A stretch of DNA of 64,000 nucleotides from Cheilinus undulatus (taxonomy: Eukaryota > Chordata > Actinopteri > Labriformes > Labridae), in contig NC_054876.1 in assembly GCF_018320785.1 (NCBI RefSeq), positions 24,078,212 to 24,142,211 on the forward strand, given 5' to 3'. A program made the translations under genes and the position numbers. The notes beneath the pieces were generated by a model. It made no database searches. It was given only the letters and a program-made list of their open reading frames with translations, and was not told where the DNA came from. Below are positions 11,601-26,233 of the stretch, in pieces; within the stretch, counting starts at the first letter, position 1, and each line of letters begins with the position of its first letter.

Positions 11601-14600
11601 TCAGTGTTCAGAGCTTTGTCTTTAGGTTGCTCTAAACACCAAGCTAACATAGTTCTCTTTATCTTGGAGATTGTATAGCGTTATAGGTTGTTGAACTTTT
11701 TATAGGGTCCTTTTGCTATAGCAACAGGCTCTCCACATTGGCCAATCAGAGGAAAGTTGGCTTGGAGGGAGGGGAGGCTTACTTGAAATTGCCCATGTCA
11801 GACAGGGGTTGAGCTGATGTTTATCACCAATGACTAAATATTAATAGAAATGTGTTATCTCCATCTTTTTTCTATGTACAAAATGAAGCCAAAATAGCCT
11901 TGTGAGAGGCGTTGACATAGTGTACTGGTGATACAATATGGTGCCAAATGGAGCTGCTTGGTGGCAAGTCCACCTCTTCATCTCACTGAAGCACATTTCT
12001 AACTTATACATAAACACCATCAAACAGAACAGATTCTTGTGTTGGTTTGGAGCAGACATTTTCATATTTGGATATTTCACTGACTTTGTAACTCTGTTAC
12101 AGCGGTGTCAGTGTTCACTGTATGACTTAGCCTAAACATTTATGACACAAGGCCAAATCTTGAGATTTGCTGGAGACTTTTGAAACATTTCGCCCATGAC
12201 AGAGCATGTCGTTCTCACCGCCCAATCCAAAAATACGATTCCGTTCATTTTCTGCTCTTTAGAGACCCACAAATCAATAATAAGGAGACTGCTCCTTAAC
12301 TATTATGCAGGAAAATCCTCTCCTTTTGATGATGAGCGTGAATTATTGTTTGTTTACAAAACGTGGATAGAGAGAGAGAGACAGAGAGGGGGATAGAGAA
12401 AGAGGGAGAGAAAGTAAAAAGAGCAGCTTACAGTGCTGTCGGTCTACAGTTTGATTTTTGCTTTTAAACGATGTAAAGTCATTCAGACTAGACTATCGTA
12501 GAGAGATCGAGGAGGGCTCAAAACACTGGGTCATCAGCTCTAGACGCGCCCTCAAATGGGTAGCTCGGCTGTGGTGGAAAAACAAACCCCTTGCTGCGTT
12601 GGGCTGCGTGCCGAATCAAGCTGAGCCGTGCCATGTAATGGAAAAGTCCTAATAGACACTGCAGCCAGTCTACCTGGGGAGCTGCAGTGGTGTAGTGCAG
12701 GGTGTACACAGCTATACAGAATATACCCACTCATTTTTTACTTTACTTCTAAATCCTCTCTACTAGGATGGCAAAGGTAACAATAAAGTAACCTGATTAC
12801 ACTAGCACAATTCTTTCCAACACATTACCCCAAACACGGCAAAAATGAGGGAAAAGTAAAATCAAAATGCATTATCAGCTGTCTGTCTGTGGACCATGGA
12901 TTTTTGCAGCATTTAAGGTAAAACATGTTATTTTAATAAGTTATTTGCAATACAAGTTCATTGTAGTTATTTCTGTTGAGAGCTTTAATTATGAATGCCT
13001 ACACCAGGAGATGTGGTGTTGTCAGTAGCAGCTCGATACACTTCAGCAGGAGAGAAATGAAACTCAAAACTACAGGTGCAGTCACAGTGCAGTTTTTTCC
13101 TTTATGCAAGAGGATCTCATATGTCTTTGTTTATGACACAGAGCGGTTATCCTCTGCTGGATGGGCCTCTTAAAAAATGTGGAGTATACATTAAGAGTAT
13201 ATCCACTTTTCCAGTTACCACTGCACAACCGGGGAGCTCTAAATAATATGGCTTCACTCCCAGATGGCAGTCACTCTGTCCATTTTAATATACAGTCTAT
13301 GGTTTTCACAGACCCCAGGTTAGATGATTTAACAGTTTGAATTGTAAATCTTGAAAAGGTTCTACAGAGGCTTCACATGCTGAAAGCGTAAACTCAAAGT
13401 GATAATAATTAGGTCACTTCACGTTATCTTCACTCTTTTGACCTGCTGCAGTGATTTTCTATCCCATGTCTGTGCTCTCATACCTTTGCAGAGGTCTCAA
13501 ACCAGCCAGCAAAGCCATTTTCCCTGCAGAAATTGTCTAGTTTGGGTGTCTGGTAAGCCAACTGGTCTGACTTATTTGCCAAGAGTACAGCTGGAACTGG
13601 TCTCCCGTGGTTCAGGGTCACCTGAGGAGAAAAATATTGTTGGTATAAAAATGTTGGTATCATCAAAGTTGTGGCTGCTCGGGTCTTCATTTTTTAAAGG
13701 GTAATGTATGGAGGTTGAGAGTGGAGAAAAGATAACATTAATGTTTTTAACATTTACACATTAACTCTGTTACAGTTTGAGATTCCAGAAATGGCATAAT
13801 CAATGGCTAAAATCATGAATGCTGTGTTGAATGAAGCTTCTTTTTTAACCCATCTGAATTTCTTTTATGAAATAGATGACTTTAACTGGGGGGGTTTAGC
13901 TGGAACATTCAACTGGACCAAAGTATGAAGCCTTACCTACAGTAGTTCAGATTCAAAACTGTACAAAAGAAAATGAGTATTTTGCACCTACTTTTCTAGG
14001 GAAAAGTCCAGCTGTTTTCAAACCCTTAAATCAAAAAGTTTGCTAACCTGAATGCTTCATCAAACAGGGGTCATCTCTGGCTTTATGAAAAGGAGACACT
14101 AAGATGAATCCTGTCCATAATCCAAAATCAATCTCAGTATTACTGGCACAAAAATAGAGACACGTGCATAAATATGGAGCCAAAAACCTTAAGTTATGGA
14201 TTGGGAAATAGAAATATGATTTCTACATTTACTTATCATGCTTCACTCATATTTACATTGCTAGAGACATTATTCACAAATTTTCATGTTACTGGCCGCA
14301 TGCCAGTCATCATGTGGACGGGCTGTTGACATCACAAGAGAGGTGGGCACCTCCTTTCAATCCAGGCCCTCGCTGGCTGTTGTAGGCTCTAGATAGAGTA
14401 GGGAAAGCCCCCACTGGTCAAATTAGGTGTCAATCTAAAGGTCAGAGGTTGGCAGACATCTTGCTAAATGGCAATGCTAGTAGAACGGTGCAGTCATGAC
14501 GTAATTTTGCAGGCAAAACCTGGAAGTTGGCGTCGCATGGGTTCCCCCAGCGGCAAGCCTATGGAATTTTTCATTGGGTTTTTCCAATAAAAGTTTATGA

Positions 14601-15839
14601 AACTTACATGTTTCATTATTACAGATAATCTTCATAGATAACTTAAGCATCAGATTTGGTTTGTAAATATAACAGACAAAATTAAAAAGTGAATGTCCTA
14701 CTTGATTGAACTACAACATGGTCAACCAAATTTAGCGTCATCACCTGAGGATATGAATAAGCGGCAGGCTCAGGGGTGGTGATGTATATGGTCCCAACAA
14801 ACACTGTAGTCCTAGTTAGCTGTCCTTTAGCAATCGTCTTTATTAAGACAGGTGAAGATATACAATTCAAAAGTGGGGTACTTTTCAGATGTATTTTATG
14901 TCGTAGGATAAAAAGTCAAAATCTTTTGAGCTTGTGTTCACCACAGACCTTATTTCCAGCATTTAACCTAAAACAAAAAATCCCATAGACTTTCAGACAG
15001 GGGAACCAAACACGCTAAAATGCTAACTAACTTCCGCATTTTAGGACTCACTCCTGCACCACTCTATAATTCAACACCCTACTCTGTGCATTTGGAGTAT
15101 CAGCTGTCATATTTGAAGATCCTGTAAGCTCATCGCTTCAGCATACTAGCCTCTGCTAAAAGCTTGTCAGGCCTCTTGTGCGTGGGTACAACTGCTGATG
15201 AAGGATTGAACAGTGACTGTTTAAGGGAGGGGGCTTAGCAAATGGTCAATATTGCCTGGAAAAAATACATAATTAAACAAACAACGATAGCACATTTGAA
15301 CTTATACAAAACCAGTCAACAGCTCTACAGTAAAGCTTCTAAAGGCATGTTGTGTCACTTTTATTGTATGCTCTTTTTTTAGTCTGACAAATGCATTAAA
15401 TATGGGTTCTGTGGTGGTTTATGAATAAATCATAGCTTTCTGTTGGTGTATGGCATGCAGTATACTAATGAACAGAAATTTTGTAATTAATTAAATTGGT
15501 TTTTTTTTAAACTGTCATCCCACTGGTGGGCCCTCGGGTTTTTAAGGGGTTAACAAGCTGTTTAACAGGTATTAAACTTTCTATTTTATTGTAAGAATTG
15601 TCAAAAATGTCTAAGAGTGCTCAAGAAAATTAGAACTTCTATTTTTAAGGGATGACCACAGAAAGTTGACTTAAGACATCTCACCTTGGAGTCTAAGTCG
15701 TCCTTCCACTTCAGCACAGCGTCAAAGGTTGAGGCCCTCGTCACATCGAACACCATCAGCGCCCCCACCGCCTCACGATAATAAACACGAGTCATGTTCC
15801 CATACCTCTCCTGTCCTGGGACGCATGGGCATTCATCAG

Positions 15840-15883
<44 letters not shown>

Positions 15884-16794
15884 ATAAATGGACATCTTTT
15901 AAAACTGTGAAATGAAATCAGCTCACATCATGGTTCATTAGTGACATATCCTATATATAGGGAGTGAAACTGTGTGTGCATGTGTGTTTATCTTGTAGTA
16001 ACTTCCATCATGTGACTTATATTATGAGCATGGGATCACTTGAGTCACAGCCAGGCACAAGATCCACATTCCTCAACCAGGCTTCAAATGACAGGGAGGG
16101 ACCCGGGTATCCAACATCTACATTCACATCAGTAACTGAAAAAAAACCTTTATTTTTCCCTAAAATCAGTGTTTGTTTTAACTTTTATTGCACATTTGTA
16201 GTTTTCTAGATTTGTGTAGCAGTCAGTTAGGATTTCTAACGTTTTTTTCCCCAACACCCCAGTGTATGCTTATAGTTTGATTGATCAGAAACCAGTTCAT
16301 GTAGCCTGATTTCAATTATCTGAAAATTAAGAAAAACAACAGTTTGTTTGAGATGAGATTCATAACTTTACATGACAAATTCAAAATAATGTTTGAAATC
16401 GCCTAAACTCCTTAAACTGCAATCAGATTAATTTCAAGAGCTTAATTTAAGAAGGAGCTCAAGAACTTGGTTTTCACAGCAGCTGAAGATCAAACAAAAG
16501 GGTTAGTTTTTCAAACACGACCAATAAATCTCTGTACGAATCTGCTTCTTAAAACCAGACTGATGCGTATTTAAACAGGATCAGATTGAGTTTTAACAGA
16601 CCTGCTATGTCCCACAGCTGAAGACGGACCACAGTGTCATTGTCCCATTGAAGCACCTTGAGGGCGAAGTCCACCCCGATGGTGGCTCTGTAGTGTTGGG
16701 AGAAGATGTGATGCACGTACCGCTTAATGATGGACGTTTTCCCCACTCCCAAATCCCCGATGACCAGGACTTTAAACAACAGCTCCTGCTGCAT
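7929..16794 (-). CDS. rab38: Ras-related protein Rab-38-like (Rab32/38 subfamily)
   Basis: Coding exons (minus): 16794-16602, 15815-15685, 13621-13484 and 8093-7929. They sum to 627 nt (208 aa), with GT-AG borders and matching phases. Seen: P-loop GDLGVGKT (residues 13-20), WDIAGQ (61-66, with the Ile that marks Rab32/38 instead of Thr), NKSD (124-127), ETSAK (150-154) and C-terminal CSSCVKW. Human RAB38 is 211 aa, so length fits. Family knowledge: these Rabs direct cargo to lysosome-related organelles such as melanosomes via VARP/BLOC-3. The start is chosen because [14 protein letters not shown] matches the family N-terminus and follows GCAGCC. The last Cys sits four residues from the end, as in RAB38 (CAKS). 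Teleosts have several rab38/rab32 paralogs, so the exact paralog is uncertain. The promoter lies right of 16794, and rab39b diverges from the other side. Confidence 0.93.
8394..8426. repeat. Perfect 16-bp-arm hairpin
   Basis: ATCTTCCTCTCAGCTG at 8394-8409 is followed after a single C by its exact reverse complement (8411-8426). It lies near the middle of the TTAA-flanked MITE. Confidence 0.9.
8560..8604. repeat. (TG)n microsatellite
   Basis: Dinucleotide TG tract with one GC interruption, followed by a G run. It lies inside the MITE. An apparent open frame on the minus strand here is only the repeat. Confidence 0.95.
8691..9942. other. rab38-like last intron, no further feature
   Basis: AT-rich intronic sequence. 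I see no coding region, RNA gene or clear repeat. Confidence 0.5.
9943..10423. mobile_element. Non-autonomous hAT-type MITE
   Basis: Ends are AGTGGTTCTCAACTGGT on the left and its inverted match (ACCAGTTGAGAACCACT) on the right. Flanking 8-mers TTCTGTAC (9935-9942) and TTCTATAC (10424-10431) differ at one base, fitting an 8-bp hAT target duplication. About 480 bp, no transposase. The end motif is of the CAGTGGTTCTCAA type common in vertebrate hAT-Charlie relatives. Confidence 0.85.
10490..10991. mobile_element. Non-autonomous hAT-type MITE with perfect 8-bp TSD
   Basis: Left end CAGTGTTAAT, right end ATTAACACTG, flanked by identical ATTTCAAC at 10482-10489 and 10992-10999. About 502 bp, with many internal GACTAAAACTAGA-like short repeats and no open frame. 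The perfect target duplication indicates a fairly recent insertion relative to its neighbour 66 bp away. Confidence 0.88.
11000..13483. other. rab38-like last intron, right part
   Basis: No coding region supported. It contains a purine-rich GA tract at about 12368-12414. At 13190-13310 there is a block (…TTTTAATATACAGTCTATGG) that resembles a widely dispersed fish repeat. The rest is without recognised structure. Confidence 0.45.
12368..12414. repeat. GA-rich simple repeat
   Basis: Purine tract built from GAGA and GGGA units in the last intron of the rab38-like gene. Confidence 0.8.
13622..15684. other. rab38-like intron 2
   Basis: Intron between coding exons 2 and 3 (minus strand), with GT donor at 15684-15683 and AG acceptor at 13623-13622. 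No further gene or definite element seen. Confidence 0.6.
15843..15877. repeat. (CA)n microsatellite beside a splice acceptor
   Basis: CA tract (GT on the transcribed minus strand) lying about 28 bp upstream of the acceptor of rab38-like coding exon 2 (exon starts at 15815). Confidence 0.95.
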
Positions 16795-17547
16795 GGCTGC
16801 AGCTCTGCAATAAAAAAAGGCTCCCTCTATAGACTTAAATACACTTAATGAAAGATCTACGCGTAAAAAAAAAAAAATTAAACTAGCTAAAACCAAACCA
16901 TTGTCAGGGCAAAATGAGATCGTTAAGATATGTTTTCCTGTCCAGTGAAGTCAGAAAAAAACAGACTGGCCCAAGATCACCTAGATTTATAAAAATGCGA
17001 CCCACATCCTGATAGTCCGCCCGTTTAATCACATCTGGCAGCCGGAGTCCGTTTACTCCACGACAGACTGCACCTCTCTGAAAACTCCAGTACCACGTTT
17101 GTGAACTGATGCGTTCACGTGCTCCTCGTCAAAATAAGCTTCACGGTATGCCGTGAATTTCTAAAGCGGACTTCGGACCTTTGCTGACGTGTCATTATCA
17201 ATACCACTATTCAGCTTTGACAGGACAGCCCAACATTCAAATTACATTGTAGTCCAAATATAAAGGCCCATCAGCAGCAGTAGCTGCTGTAATAAAGTAG
17301 CTTACTCATTCATTCACAGTGTTAGAGGCTTTTAAATTTACAAATAGACCTAAATTATGTTCATTTATAGGACATGTTGAGGAGGAATTTAATTTTCTTA
17401 GTTAAAGTATAGTTTAATTACTTGACAATAATTATGGTAATCAAGTGTCAGTGTATCTTTTTATATAACATCTTAAAAAACAGATGGACAGAGCACGGTG
17501 CCTCAACAAAATCACCAATAACTGCCAAAGAGAGAGGAACAATACAA

Positions 17548-17848
17548 TTAAAGGGATGTAAAAAATAAAAAGACTGCAAGACTAGTTAAGTTTTCAAAAT
17601 ACTTCAAATAAAGTCCAAATGAGCTATCATGCCTTTTGCACTGAAAAGAGACTTTTAGCCACTCTGCAATAATCTCGATGGGTGGAGGGCTGCAGTGGGG
17701 CTTGTCCTTCTGGAACTTTGTCCCATCTCCATAAAGGATCACTCGGTTCAGCGGACTGAGATTGCGCGTTTGCTCGCACAGTTACGGTAATGGTGCTGAT
17801 GAGGGCGAGGAGGAGATGTGTGCTTGATGCTGCTGTCTCTGCTGCCAT
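17548..17848 (-). CDS. Unrecognised small ORF with signal-peptide-like start
   Basis: An ATG at 17848 opens MAAETAASSTHLLLALISTI…, a hydrophobic N-terminus ending ANAQ that looks like a cleavable signal peptide, and runs 73 codons to 17627. An overlapping frame (17742-17548) continues with LYGDGTKFQKDKPHCSPPP, so a frameshift or splice could join them. I do not recognise a family. The ATG lies about 200 bp from the proposed rab39b first exon on the other strand, so it could be the first exon of a divergent gene, an upstream exon of the rab38-like gene, or chance. Low confidence. Confidence 0.22.
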
Positions 17849-18039
17849 TTCATCCGTGGGTCTTTACTGATATGCTAACTGTGTTGCTTGAATTATTTTA
17901 ACTCAATTATTTGAACCGAAAACAGACTGGTAAAATCTTTAAAAATTAAAGAAAATAGCTCGATGGGGACCTTATAAGGCCTCAGTAAGGCAGGATCTTT
18001 CTGTTAGCACTGCTGCAATCAATGCTAGTCTGTTAAATC

Positions 18040-18104
18040 ATTTTAAGAGCATAACCATCGACATGGTGTTTGTTTTTCGGAGGTTCTGAGCTCTTTACTC
18101 AAAG
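18040..18104 (+). promoter_or_regulatory. rab39b: Likely rab39b 5'UTR first exon end and promoter region
   Basis: A consensus donor (AAAG|GTAAGT) ends a putative noncoding exon at 18104, and a good acceptor (CTTTTACAG) at 19018 opens the exon that contains the rab39b ATG. The transcription start is not visible; the left bound is only approximate. The 5'UTR intron would be 914 bp. Confidence 0.5.
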
Positions 18105-19032
18105 GTAAGTCCTCGTTGAGGTGTTTCAGTAACGTGTTGTTGTGTGCTAACTATCACAGTAAATGATACCTCAGTGGCTTAATGCTAAGTGTATTAGGCC
18201 TCGTGTTTCAACATATAATTATTTTATAAAATCTTTGATGCCTTTTTAAGACGATTTCTGTCAAAGTTTCAGTCTCTATAAATTCGCAGTCGTGTTTAGC
18301 ATCTAGCTTTGCTATGACCCATTTTTTTCTAGCTAACTTCAGGGTCTCATTGTTTTACTGCTGAATAACAACCAGTGTGTAATCCACATGGGGGCTGACT
18401 ACGCCAATGTTTATTGAGTTGGAGAGGAGTGGCCTCCCCCTTCTCCCTCCCTCCCCCCAAAATTAGATCACCCAACTGTAAATCACATGGACCCCATCTG
18501 CTGAGATGATTTGAGCCCATTACTGTCTCCTCATAAAGTCCATCAATTATCCATGTGGTCTGCACAGTCTGCAGGTTAGGTGCACATTTTTGTTTATTTT
18601 ACATCTATTCAAACACTTCCCCTCTTTGTAAAGAGGAAGGATGTCCACAGCTGTTGTTTCGACTGAGTTTAGAAGCGTTCTAACATGTTTAATCAAAGCT
18701 GATCAGGTTTTTAAGTGATTACTAATTTATTTAAAATAGAGAAGCTTTGATTTAAATGTTAAAAAACACTGACAAAAATGAATAAATCCTGAAAAAAATG
18801 TATGGACTAGTTGATCAAAATGAGGTAATAAAATCCATTTTGATAAAGTTAAATTAATTGTTTGATTTTTTTAAAGACAAAAATATGAAACCCCTAACTT
18901 CTAGGCCTGGCTGTTCTTCTTCACTATAACTACCAAACAATTTATCAGTTGTCGTGTTTGCATGACATGATGTTTAAAGGTATATTAGGCCCTGATATCA
19001 ACATGAATACTTTTACAGATTGAATTTCTTAA

Positions 19033-21853
<2,821 letters not shown>

Positions 21854-22665
21854 TCCAGCTGTCTTCACCTGTCTACAATGTTGAATGGTGACAGGCGGTA
21901 CCACTTGGACTCCATCTATAGGAGATCTCCCTCACCAAGGCTGCTCTCAGACCAGTTTCCCTGCTCAGTCATAAACTTCTACATATGACACATTGTTTTA
22001 TCTTCTGGTGCCTGTCTCCGGCTCTGTCCAAATCAAGACACTTTGTTGATGTTTCTAAGAGGCGTAGAAGCACAAGAAGCCCCCTAACTTCCTTGCTGTC
22101 GTGTGCATGTGTGTGTGACTGTAATAACCCTGCAGCTGTTATCATCATTTCAGCTAAAAAGATCTTCTTGGCCTTTTCCTGATGTGTATAATTTAACTCC
22201 AGTGGCCAGTTCTGTTGTTGCTGCACATATTTAAAAGCTGGTGCTGACAGTGTTGTGTGTCATACGCTGATGTTAAATCAAGATCGGTGATGCCAAGAGT
22301 CAGCCATGTTTTTCCTTTGTCATGCAAAATAATCTGAATACCTTGCAAAGATGATAAGGAAGGCGATTTCACTGGTTGTGCTGCACAATGAATCCAAGAG
22401 ACTTTTTCCAGATCAAGGGTAAAAGGGAAAGTGAAATATTTGAGGTGTGTTTTCTGTTTGACTGTGACCTGCTAAAGACTGCTATAGAGAGAGTTTGCAC
22501 TGTGAAAATGTTGATTTGTTTTCTGAAAGAACAAATCTACTGTAGCTGCTTACTTATAGCCATTATGAATTCATGTGTTGGTTTTCTGGTGAGAAAAGTT
22601 GCGCCATAAACGCCTTTTGTATAAAAGCCCAAAGTGTTCAATATTAAATAAATAAAACACGTTTT
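21854..22665 (+). other. rab39b: rab39b 3'UTR
   Basis: The sequence following the stop carries overlapping AATAAATAAA polyadenylation signals at about 22645-22655. The transcript end is inferred; there is no other gene in this stretch. Confidence 0.6.
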
Positions 22666-22877
22666 GAAAACAAAATTATATAGATTTTTGCAATACATGT
22701 TGGCAGTTTCAAAAACACCCTTTTTCTTTTTATTACAGGGAATATATAGGATTAATCTCTATATTAAATCCTGAGAAAATGGGGCACAGATGGCATAAAA
22801 TACTTTTCAAAAAATGTTTGGATCAACCCCATGGCTTTACATTTTTAAGCTGGCTATATACCAAGGAACAAATGTAT

Positions 22878-23040
22878 TTGTTGCTATGATAAGAGTGGTT
22901 ATTTTTCAAGCAAAAAGAAATTAATTATAGATATCACTGCTTAACTTTACAAATATCATGGTTTTGCTGACCTCCATGGGCCCCCATTGTCTGGGCCCCA
23001 GAAAGCTCTCCCCTTTATTCCCTGTATTGACAGCCTCGAT
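22878..23040 (+). repeat. Dispersed repeat, copy 1
   Basis: Shares TTGCTATGATAAGAGTGGTT, TGACCTCCATGG, a GGGCCCC-rich block and CTTTATTCCC with 44932-45090, in the same order and strand. An unclassified interspersed family with two copies in this window. Confidence 0.7.
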
Positions 23041-23702
23041 CACACACATACTGCTTCTTTGTTGGACTATTTCAACTGCAAGATTTCCTCTTTTGCCCCT
23101 GGTCTGCCAATGCTTGTTGTCTCGTACCAGTGCTGCCCTTAAAATCCCCCTACCACCCCCGCATCCAGACTCTGTCTGGGGTTTAGGATATAATGTAAGG
23201 GGTATAATATAATACTCCTCAATTTCTGCGTATAAAATAAACCTATGAGGAGTGACAAGGTCAGAGCCCAGACGCCAAACTAAAAATGAGGGTTGCCAGG
23301 ATTCTTGAGCTGTTATTAGAGGTGCTGTGACTCAGACATTGAGCAGGAGAACAGGTAATGGTTGGTCTGAGCAAAAGAAGGATGTAATGCTGCAAGTAAC
23401 CTCTAGATGGCAGCCTTAGTGTGGAGAAATTAGAATTTAGCACATCATCATCATCATCTTTTTTTTTTACTAGTGTTTAAATAAAGTTATGTATTTAAGG
23501 ACAAACTTTAGGCTCCTTTTTCTAGTTAACCTTAAATGATAGGCATGTCAATCTTTATTCAACCTTTATTTACACCAGTCCATTTCAAATGTTAAAACCC
23601 TGGACAAAAAGAGCAGGAGTAAACCATTACTTTGTTATATCATTTATAAAGACACATCAGTGATCCATGAGCACAGCACTTAGTAATATTGATAAAAGTT
23701 AA

Positions 23703-23990
23703 AATAATAATAATCTTTATTTGTAGAGGACTATTACAAACTGCTTCACAATCAGCAAAGGTAAAGCAATGATACACATACAGTAAAATCAGGCAGCAAA
23801 GTGAGTAGACATGACAAAGTCACTCTAAACTCCAGTAATACCAGGAAAGACTTCCAGATACATGTCTGTTTTAAGAAGTGATTTAAAAAAGGTTACTGAC
23901 TGTCAATCTGTTTTCCTCAGGCAGAGTTTTCCAGGACCTCAGGGCCCGACTGAACCAACTGCAGACGGTTAACATATTTTTGGCTCAGGC
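23703..23990 (-). repeat. Probable LINE/SINE 3' tail
   Basis: AATAATAATAATCTTTATTTGTAGAG… on the plus strand reads on the minus strand as a sequence ending AATAAAGATTATTATTATT, the type of tail seen on fish L2/Rex-like retroelements. No reverse transcriptase region is attached. Class uncertain. Confidence 0.4.
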
Positions 23991-23999
23991 AGGTTAAAA

Positions 24000-24984
24000 G
24001 GCTGTTAGTAGGAAGATACAAAAGTATCACTGTATTCTTTAAATTCAAGTTCAGTTGTATGCTGTTTAAGAGTTAAGTTACTGTATAAGCCCACACCTAG
24101 GGAGCCAGCAGATGGCAGGACCTTTTTTGTGACCTGCTGGGACCCAATGACAGCAGCAGCAAGGAAAAACTTTTGATCAGGCAGAAATCTCGAGCAGTGT
24201 GGAAAATCTGTCTGCTGTGACGGTTGGGCTTGAAGGAAGAAAGATGAAGACAGAGAGAGAAAAAAATATTTTGGGTTTACTGCAGCACTACAATGCTAAT
24301 TATAACAGAAAAGGATTGTGTGGTATAAGCAGAATAACAAAGCATGATAATTAACAAATATGATAATGAGGATAAAATATGGAGGACTAAGTGTAGGTTA
24401 TGGCAGCTGAAGTCAGCAACACACAAGACAAGTGCGCTGCTACTTGTCTTTTTGGGTCAAGGGTGAAGATGAAGTTGTTTGCTTTAGACAAACAAGTTAA
24501 AGAGTTCAGGAAAGCCTGAAAGTGGTGTGTTGCGTGTAAAAAGTGTGTCTAAAATATTGACATGGTTCCCTTTTGTTTTAAGAACTGTGAGGGGTATTAC
24601 ATAGTTAAGAAAGTGGATACACTATGTTATTTTCAGTGTTGAAATTGTGACAGAAATAAATGAATCTTGGAATAATTCCATCACAGATTTATCCATATAT
24701 TTCAGTAAGTGGGTACTGTGGCGGATGCTGCTTTCTTCGTCACTGCTGGGAAAAAGAAAACAGGCATGATAGTGATTAGAAACAATGTGTGTGACTGTTC
24801 AGGCATGTTGTTAATGTTCTGATTGCATTTTTCTTTACACACATCATCCCGATGATGAACCTGCAAATCAGGTTTAAAATGCAAGACTAAAAACAAAATA
24901 CAAAGTACAAAATACACACAGTCCTCCCCCCTGTGTAATTTCCTTGTATAAAAATGCTAAATTAATGCCACTGCATCAATAGCA
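24000..24984. other. Intergenic, no gene seen
   Basis: AT-rich sequence between rab39b and the second Tc1 element. No coding region or clear repeat found. Confidence 0.45.
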
Positions 24985-24989
24985 TATTA

Positions 24990-26233
24990 GCATATCTACC
25001 CCCTATAAAGTGACTGACCTAATTCAACAAAGGTCCAGCCACTCGGTGCTAGTAGTCTTACAATCACAGAAATGGGGGTCGCCGGAGTGCAGAATGTGTC
25101 TCAAGTGATTGCAGTATAAAGACACCTGTGTCTGGAAAGTCCAGTCACTGGTTAATCAGTATTCCTGGCTACCATTACACCATCAGCACAAAAGAACACT
25201 CCAAGCAACTCAGAGAAAAGGTTTTGGAAAGGTTAAGTCAGGGGATGGATACAAAAAAATTCAAAAGCACTCAACTGAATGAAAAGGAAGGAATATGGCC
25301 CATGTGTAAATCTGCGTAGATCAGGCCGTCCTTACAAACTGAGGGACCGTGAAATAAGAAGACTAGTGTGAGAGGCTATCAAGACACCTATGACTCCTCT
25401 GAAGGAGATACAAGCTTCCACAGCTGAGATGGGAGAGACTATGCGTACAACTGTTGGCCAAGTTCTTCACCAGTCAAAGCTTTATGGGAGAGTGGCAAAG
25501 AGAAAGCCACTGTTGAAGAAAACTCATTGAATCTGGACTAGAGTCCCCAAAGGACATGTGGAAGAAAGTTCTTTGGTCTGATGAGACCAAAATTGTGCTT
25601 TTTGGCCAGCAGACAAAACATTATGTTTGGCAGACACCAAACACTGCACATCACCACAAACACACCATCCCCACTGTGAAGCCCGGCGATGGCAGCATCA
25701 TGCTGTGGGGATGCTTCTTGGCAGCCGTCCCTGGAAGGCTTGAAAAGGTATAAGGGAAAATGAATAGGGCAAAATAGAGGAAAATCCTGGAGGATGATCT
25801 TACTCAGTCTGCAAAAGAACTACAGCTTGGGAGAAGATTTATTTTCCAGCAAGATGATGACCTGAAGTGTTTGTGGCTGGACTTGCAAAGGGCTGTTCAC
25901 ACCCCATCCCTGCGCAACCTGACAGAGCTTGAGCAGTTTTGCAAGGGAGAATGGAGTAAAATTGCAGTGTCCAGATGTGTAAGCCTGATTGAGACTTATC
26001 CACACAGACCAGTGCTGTGATTGCAGCCAAAAGTGCATCTACGAAATTCTGACTTTTACATTACATATTTTATTTAAATGGTGTTACTTTGTAGAAATCT
26101 GTTATCACTTTGACATTAAAAAGGGGTTTTGGTAATTTTTTTGGTCAAAAAGACAAATAATATTGGCCATGATTGATTTATGAAATAAATGAAGGGTAAA
26201 ACATACAAGGGGGTGAATACTTTTTAGGCACAG
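24990..26233 (+). mobile_element. Second, decayed Tc1-type transposon
   Basis: From CCCCTATAAAGTGACTGACC at the left, through GTATAAAGACACCTGTGTCTGG, to GGGTGAATACTTTTTAGGCACAGTG at the right, the unit has the sequence of a well-known fish Tc1 family different from the 3.4-kb copy. The left terminal repeat is not recognisable, so the left border is approximate. The transposase is broken (separate entry). Confidence 0.85.
25180..26040 (+). pseudogene. Tc1 transposase pseudogene
   Basis: The family N-terminus (KEHSKQLREKVLERLSQGM) starts near 25186; the open frame is then disrupted. Homology continues in changing frames through a GRP-like basic block near 25325 and the HQSKLYGRVAKRKPLL segment. 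From 25556 comes WKKVLWSDETKIVLFGQQTKHYVWQ, containing the DE of the second catalytic block, then GGGSIMLWGC-like sequence (here GDGSIMLWGC), and a final QQDDD segment near 25850 that corresponds to the conserved HDNDP-like region, mutated. Several stops and indels make it inactive. Confidence 0.88.
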
